This document shows, piece by piece, positions 15,901-18,749 of a stretch of DNA of 18,749 bases (position 1 is the stretch's first letter; each line of letters starts with the position of its first letter). Source of the DNA: JBKBYG01 sp046313435 (GTDB lineage: Bacteria > Pseudomonadota > Alphaproteobacteria > Rickettsiales > Arcanibacteraceae); NCBI GenBank assembly GCA_046313435.1, contig JBKBYG010000030.1, positions 1-18,749 of the forward strand, written 5' to 3'. A program made the translations under genes and the position numbers. The notes under the pieces were generated by a model that was not told the origin of the DNA, searched no databases, and worked only from the letters and a program-made list of their open reading frames with translations.

Positions 15901-16011
15901 AATACAAAATACTAAACTCATAGCTTGATATTTTTTAAAAGTATAAATCAAATAACTTTTATTCACGTTAAACTTGTTAATTCCATTTGAGGGATTTGAA
16001 AAATCAGGCAT
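12943..16011 (-). CDS. Membrane hybrid sensor histidine kinase (CHASE-like, PAS, HisKA, HATPase, two receivers)
   Basis: 1022 aa. Membrane helices at about 31-51 and 309-332 enclose a periplasmic CHASE-like sensor (about 60-300). A short coiled coil leads to a PAS domain (about 362-475), HisKA with H514 (SHEIRTP), and HATPase with N631 (NLIGNAIKFS), DKGIG (663-667) and GGTGLGL (692-698). Residues about 749-868 look like a degenerate receiver: D802 remains (LIIDGGL), but the N-terminal acidic pair is replaced (SNNE) and the conserved lysine position reads LQRP. A second receiver (about 896-1012) is intact: E902/D903, D946 (FMDCQMPNMDG), T976, K998. No HPt domain follows, so the phosphate would pass to a separate HPt. 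The ligand is unknown. AGGGA 9 nt upstream supports the start. Confidence 0.93.
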   Translation of the reverse strand: MPDFSNPSNGINKFNVNKSYLIYTFKKYQAMSLVFCIGTIISIIAFTITLNNNMEKLEENFRSDSRVKTLLLENQFQKDIRELELLADLFTFAKNDSEKEFRTYLSDIVKKNEFTTILWITDDDLKKNHYEIASFEPGDKLNEYKNFKPRLNEVIKNGIDLAYIYKKPVTTNLFSLVGDQANQNDIAFVFPIFRNSNPNLPYNQKFIKGFIIGIVNLEEFFEETFRWKNYVSHSSIKIFDKNINDNKKLIYSSEKHQNINDINIDIDNYFSSLKIPFIFIESISLPSREWKILFYPTEFYIKTGVSNSLPWIILLCGMFITLLIGVFWFYLIGRNSEIRKLVSERTEELELAKQILEENQRRLAAVFNNLVEGIITIDVKGIIRATNPAVERMFGYSKEELLDKNISLLLPDNLLNEYNQYLRKLLKSIKNKIREQGKELIAKKQDGSVFQVEVGISTVKIAGEIMFIAILRDITERKLAEKKLAEYANELENERNKAELANKAKSEFLANMSHEIRTPMNSIIGMTELLLDTRLNEEQMEYLNTIHSSGNMLLTIINDILDLSKIEAGQLTLDKGPLILPELISEIIQLLFPRAQENNIDLIVDYHPSVPTYIIADSIRVRQILINLIGNAIKFSRDNYVLIKVSAITQTTHNVNLMFEIQDKGIGINHDKLDKIFKNFTQADESTTRKFGGTGLGLAICKNIVRLMGGTIGAKSEVGIGSTFWFSINVPAPEHHQINYSLITEDLKDKQILFLSNNEMMQNIVKEYFNYLKLPYISLNCIDDTENILPSIYDNYTYLIIDGGLKDDKMDIKEFGYSIKRNLKLENLKLIFITTIGSNINLNFSGQKIFDAYLQRPIFAFSILEGFKEADKTAPTGGIASDLPMNVESLFPQFESNILVVEDYAPNQRLAKKMLEKYGCKVDIANGGEEALEILENKNYDIVFMDCQMPNMDGYEATREIRKSEKAKKVIIIAMTANALIGDKEKCLEAGMDDYIAKPMKQKNLEKMLIKWVEVRDHMDFH

Positions 16012-16104
16012 TAATGTAATTCCCTACATAATAGCTTAATTTAAAATACATTAATTAAGATACTTAATTAAGTAATCTTGTTTTTTGTATAATAAAGGCT
16101 AACA

Positions 16105-16134
16105 AATATATAATAACTAATTTTTAGTTGTCAC
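16105..16134 (-). promoter_or_regulatory. Candidate promoter for the hybrid kinase, with a dyad in its spacer
   Basis: On the minus strand, GTGACA (16134-16129) is followed after 18 bp by TATATT (16110-16105), 10 of 12 consensus matches. The spacer contains the dyad AACTAA-3-TTAGTT (16115-16129), which overlaps the first base of the -35 box and could be an operator. The leader would be about 87 nt. Confidence 0.35.
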
Positions 16135-16272
16135 ATATATTAAAAGTGCATTTTTTTAAAAAATAAGTCAAGGAATTTAAGTTTTTATGCCAAGAATGAT
16201 ATGCATTTTAAACATAAAGATAATAAATAATTGATTTGGAGACATAATAAAATGAATTTTAAATTTATTTTA

Positions 16273-16301
16273 TTGAAATAATACAATTTAGGATTTATAA
16301 A
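16273..16301 (+). promoter_or_regulatory. Sigma-70 promoter of the soluble kinase-regulator pair
   Basis: TTGAAA (16273-16278), a 17-bp spacer and TATAAA (16296-16301) match the vegetative consensus at 10 of 12 positions. Transcription would start near 16308, about 27 nt before the kinase ATG. Confidence 0.65.
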
Positions 16302-16334
16302 GAACAAATAATTCATTAAACTCTAGGTTTAAAA

Positions 16335-17087
16335 ATGGCACCTAAATATGACAGTGATTTAGATTTAAGAAATCTAAATCAAATTGATAATAATGTATCT
16401 AAGATTGAACGAATAACTAGTGATATGGAGCTTTTTAGTTACATATTATCGCATGATTTAAAAAAACCTTTAAGAGTTCTAATGAATAATTCAAAAGAAT
16501 TGCAAGAGATTAATAAGAGTATTAGTAATAACGTTATTGATGAATTAAGTAATGAAATAATTGATGCATCTTTAGAAATGCAGGATATTGTTCATATACT
16601 TTTAGAATATATAAGACTTGAAGTTCATTTTACAAATTTTAAAAAGATTGATTGTAATGAAATACTTGAGATAACTCTTAATGAATTGGCGGATTTAATT
16701 GAAAAAAATAATGCAATAATTGAGTATGATGTATTACCAAAAGTTTTAGGACATAAAAAACAATTAATAATTGTTTTCAAAAACTTAATTGAAAATGCAA
16801 TAAAATTTAGAAGGGAAGATGAAGCTCCTAAGATTAAGATTTCTTGTAAAGAACATAACGGTATTGTGGAATTTACTGTTAGTGATAATGGTATTGGTAT
16901 TGAAGAAGAGTATTTTGAAATGATATTTCTGTTATTTCAAAGACTTCATACTATTGAGGAATACCCTGGACGTGGAGGAGGCTTAGCTATTTGTAAAAAA
17001 ATAGTTGAAAATCATGGTGGAAAAATATCTGTAAAATCGGTTATTAATAAGGGAAGTAGTTTTATTTTCACTTTATGTAAAGCCTAA
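16335..17087 (+). CDS. Soluble histidine kinase without a sensor domain
   Basis: 250 aa, cytoplasmic. Only about 30 residues precede the dimerisation/phosphoacceptor helix FSYILSHDLKKPLR (H40). This motif is the form seen in phytochrome-like kinases, but no PAS, GAF or membrane segment is present. The ATPase domain has FKNLIENAIKF (N150/N154), SDNGIGI (183-189) and a variant G2 box GRGGGLAICKKIVENHGG, where the usual form is GTGIGLA. It may receive its signal from a partner protein or act constitutively. AGG lies 8 nt before the ATG. A single-domain response regulator follows 120 bp downstream on the same strand and is the likely phosphate acceptor. Confidence 0.9.
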   Translation: MAPKYDSDLDLRNLNQIDNNVSKIERITSDMELFSYILSHDLKKPLRVLMNNSKELQEINKSISNNVIDELSNEIIDASLEMQDIVHILLEYIRLEVHFTNFKKIDCNEILEITLNELADLIEKNNAIIEYDVLPKVLGHKKQLIIVFKNLIENAIKFRREDEAPKIKISCKEHNGIVEFTVSDNGIGIEEEYFEMIFLLFQRLHTIEEYPGRGGGLAICKKIVENHGGKISVKSVINKGSSFIFTLCKA

Positions 17088-17134
17088 GTAGATTTAATAA
17101 TATATTTTTTATAATAAAAACTGTAAAATACACT

Positions 17135-17168
17135 TGAAATGATTTTTAATTATAGAAAAATTATTTCA
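17135..17168 (+). repeat. Hairpin between the soluble kinase and its response regulator
   Basis: TGAAATGATTTTT (17135-17147) pairs with AAAAATTATTTCA (17156-17168), 13 bp with one G-T pair and an 8-nt loop, in the 120-bp spacer. No U-run follows, so it is not a standard terminator. It could stabilise or process the message, or be chance in AT-rich DNA. Confidence 0.4.
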
Positions 17169-17207
17169 GTTAAAAATTAAAATTAACCTTTTAATGTAGG
17201 TAATAAG

Positions 17208-17627
17208 ATGGACAATAATTTCCAAATTGAACATATTTCAGCACTTTTGATTGAAGACTTAAATGGTGATGCAAAGGCTATTACTCAAGCATTAAACTAT
17301 AGTAAAATATCTAAAACAATGGATATGACAAGAGCGTCACGGCTTAAAGAAGGTTTGAAAATACTCGCTGAGAATAAGATCGATGTAGTGTTACTTGATC
17401 TATCATTACCAGATGCTAAAGGTATAAAGGGTGTAGTAGAATTAAATAATACTTATCCCATGATCCCTATAATTGTTTTAAGTGATCAATCTGATGAGAA
17501 AATTATAGTACGAGCTCTTGAAAATGGAGCCCGCAAATTTCTTGTCAAAGGTGAGTGTAATGGAAAAGTAATAAAAAATGCAATATATGAAGTTTTATCA
17601 ATTAAGTCAGTTGAAGAGGATGCATAA
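17208..17627 (+). CDS. Single-domain response regulator (CheY/Rcp1-like)
   Basis: 139 aa, a receiver domain alone. The acidic pair is E16/D17, the phosphoacceptor D64 (VVLLDLSLPD), the switch residue S92 (IIVLSDQ), and the conserved lysine K114 in GARKFLVKGE. The LVKGE ending and the pairing with an SHDLKKPLR-type kinase are typical of small kinase-regulator modules. No DNA-binding or enzymatic output domain is present, so it would act by protein contact or feed a phosphorelay. TAGG lies about 8 nt before the ATG. It is convergent with clpA across 20 bp, and no terminator is visible there. Confidence 0.91.
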   Translation: MDNNFQIEHISALLIEDLNGDAKAITQALNYSKISKTMDMTRASRLKEGLKILAENKIDVVLLDLSLPDAKGIKGVVELNNTYPMIPIIVLSDQSDEKIIVRALENGARKFLVKGECNGKVIKNAIYEVLSIKSVEEDA

Positions 17628-17647
17628 TATTGATAATTAGTAACATT

Positions 17648-18748
17648 CTATGCATAATTAAAGTTAAGTTTTTCTTTGCTAACATTAACTTTAACATTGC
17701 CACCTTTAGCTAATTTTCCAAATAAAATTTCATCTGCAAGATATTTTTTAATTTGTTCATCAATAATTCTTGCTATTGGTCTAGCTCCATTATACTTATC
17801 ATACCCTATATTTGATAAATAATTTTTTGCAGCATTGCTTATTGAGATGGTAACACCTTTATCAGCAAGCTGGTCTTGAAGTTGTTTAATGAATTTATCA
17901 ATAATTGAAACTATTGTTTGGTCAGCAAGTTGTTTAAAGTTAATTACTGAATCAAGTCTATTTAGAAATTCTGGGCTAAACGTTTTAGTAATTTGATCTT
18001 GATTTGCTTCAGGCCTTGAATCATTATTAAATCCTAAGGGAGATTTATTAATATCAGCAGCGCCTGCATTTGTAGTCATAATTATGATGCTATTATTGAA
18101 ACTAATAGCTCTACCATTATTATCAGTAAGTTTGCCGTAATCCATAACTTGTAATAACAAATTATATATATTAAAATGTGCTTTTTCAATTTCATCTAAT
18201 AAGACTACTGAATAAGGAGACTTGCTCACTGCATCAGTTAATAATCCACCTTGATCAAATCCTACATATCCAGGGGGTGTCCCAATCAAACGTGAAACTG
18301 AATGTGATTCCATATATTCGGACATATCAATTCTTACTAATTCCATATCCAAATGATGAGCTAATTGTCTAGCAAGTTCTGTTTTACCTACACCTGTTGG
18401 ACCAGAGAATAAATAACAACCTAATGGTTTTTTTGGGTCTCTCAAACCAGCTTTTGAAAGTTTTAATGCTAGGCATAATTCTTCAACGGCATGATCCTGT
18501 CCAAAAATATTCGATTTTAAGTTTGCTTCAAGCTTTTGTAATTTTGCTGCCTCATCAGTAGAAATCGAAACAGTAGGAATTTGGGCCATTTTAGAAATTA
18601 CTATTTCAACATCTTTTACAGTAATATTCTTTTTCCCTTTACCTGTAAGGTTCTTAACTCTTTGACAAGCACCTGCTTCATCAATAACATCTATTGCTTT
18701 ATCCGGTAAGCTTCTATCACCTATAAATCTTACTGATAAAGTTACTGC
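17648..18748 (-). CDS. clpA: ATP-dependent Clp protease ATPase subunit ClpA (N-terminus beyond window)
   Basis: AAA+ unfoldase that feeds substrates to ClpP. The reading frame is open to the right edge, giving 366 codons plus stop. It begins in the end of the first ATPase domain (SVRFIGDRSLPDKAIDVIDEAGA). The second ATPase domain follows with Walker A GPTGVGKTE, pore loop GTPPGYVGF, Walker B VVLLDEIEKAH, sensor-1 MTTNAG, arginine-finger region FSPEFLNRLD, and the sensor-2 GARP motif in the C-terminal domain. The ClpP-docking loop reads SPLGF, where ClpA proteins usually have IG(L/F). The short spacing between the two ATPase domains, without a long middle coiled coil, favours ClpA over ClpB. 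The Met at 18589 is internal, not the start. Confidence 0.94.
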   Translation of the reverse strand, partial: AVTLSVRFIGDRSLPDKAIDVIDEAGACQRVKNLTGKGKKNITVKDVEIVISKMAQIPTVSISTDEAAKLQKLEANLKSNIFGQDHAVEELCLALKLSKAGLRDPKKPLGCYLFSGPTGVGKTELARQLAHHLDMELVRIDMSEYMESHSVSRLIGTPPGYVGFDQGGLLTDAVSKSPYSVVLLDEIEKAHFNIYNLLLQVMDYGKLTDNNGRAISFNNSIIIMTTNAGAADINKSPLGFNNDSRPEANQDQITKTFSPEFLNRLDSVINFKQLADQTIVSIIDKFIKQLQDQLADKGVTISISNAAKNYLSNIGYDKYNGARPIARIIDEQIKKYLADEILFGKLAKGGNVKVNVSKEKLNFNYA

Positions 18749-18749
18749 T

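Larger units (their letters stand above)
16012..16334. other. 323-bp divergent intergenic region between the two kinase genes
   Basis: AT-rich spacer holding promoters for both kinase genes (listed separately). It includes a doubled TTAATTAAG (16051-16059 and 16064-16072), the second copy within the palindrome CTTAATTAAG. This lies inside the predicted leader of the hybrid kinase. I see no RNA gene. A 9-codon frame at 16252-16281 has a GGAGA upstream, but it overlaps the -35 box of the rightward promoter and is probably not a gene. Confidence 0.6.

Noticed and set aside
16252..16281. 9-codon frame MNFKFILLK with GGAGA upstream, possible leader peptide
   Set aside because: It overlaps the -35 box of the best rightward promoter, so it would not be on that transcript. 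Such short frames are common in AT-rich DNA.
18587..18589. Start codon for a 313-aa protein ending at 17648
   Set aside because: The same frame stays open to the right edge and encodes the conserved end of the first ClpA ATPase domain, so this Met is internal.
1..18749. CRISPR array, prophage, insertion sequence or tRNA-flanked island
   Set aside because: I saw no regularly spaced repeats, transposase or integrase motifs, terminal inverted repeats or tRNA-like cloverleaf on either strand by eye. A tRNAscan or repeat search was not possible.

Overview
This is an AT-rich chromosomal window. Several genes look alphaproteobacterial: a DksA with a single zinc-finger cysteine, ClpA, DnaB, and the mtaB-ftsY pair next to dapF. 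My best guess is a member of the Rickettsiales or a similar host-associated alphaproteobacterium. It carries more two-component signalling and stress genes than I would expect in a minimal Rickettsia, which points to a larger-genome lineage such as the Midichloriaceae. That placement is inference, because no marker rRNA is present. I saw no tRNA, rRNA, CRISPR array, insertion sequence or integrase.

Layout. 1-1289 (-): dnaB, cut by the left edge. 1357-2187 (+): dapF, divergent from dnaB across 67 bp that hold an 11-bp direct repeat. 2193-2687 (-): a single-domain response regulator. 2888-5068 (+): mtaB and ftsY as an operon behind a near-consensus sigma-70 promoter. 5221-5640 (+): a DksA-like protein. 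A perfect 16-bp hairpin then separates it from a convergent DUF2383-type four-helix-bundle gene (5682-6131, -). 6355-9207 (+) is a compact stress-type operon: a small acidic protein, Hsp20, a phosphoribosyltransferase and an erythromycin-esterase-family enzyme.

9216-12881 holds two unrecognised coiled-coil proteins transcribed head to head from a shared 309-bp region: 642 aa leftward and 475 aa rightward. Both are predicted soluble, with low-complexity tails or linkers. The 475-aa protein ends in a cluster of nine Ser/Thr-Pro dipeptides. This islet looks the most lineage-specific, and host-directed effectors are one reading of it.

12943-17627 is a signalling block. It holds a CHASE-type membrane hybrid histidine kinase (-), with a degenerate and then an intact receiver. 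After it come a sensor-less soluble histidine kinase and a single-domain response regulator (+), behind a near-consensus promoter. With the response regulator at 2193, the window has two kinases and two stand-alone receivers, but no recognisable HPt or DNA-binding output domain. 17648-18748 (-): the C-terminal part of clpA, cut by the right edge.

The housekeeping genes cover replication, lysine/peptidoglycan precursor synthesis, tRNA modification, protein targeting and proteolysis. The accessory genes (stress operon, coiled-coil pair, signalling block) lie between them in separate transcription units. Some of these units are closed by bidirectional hairpins.
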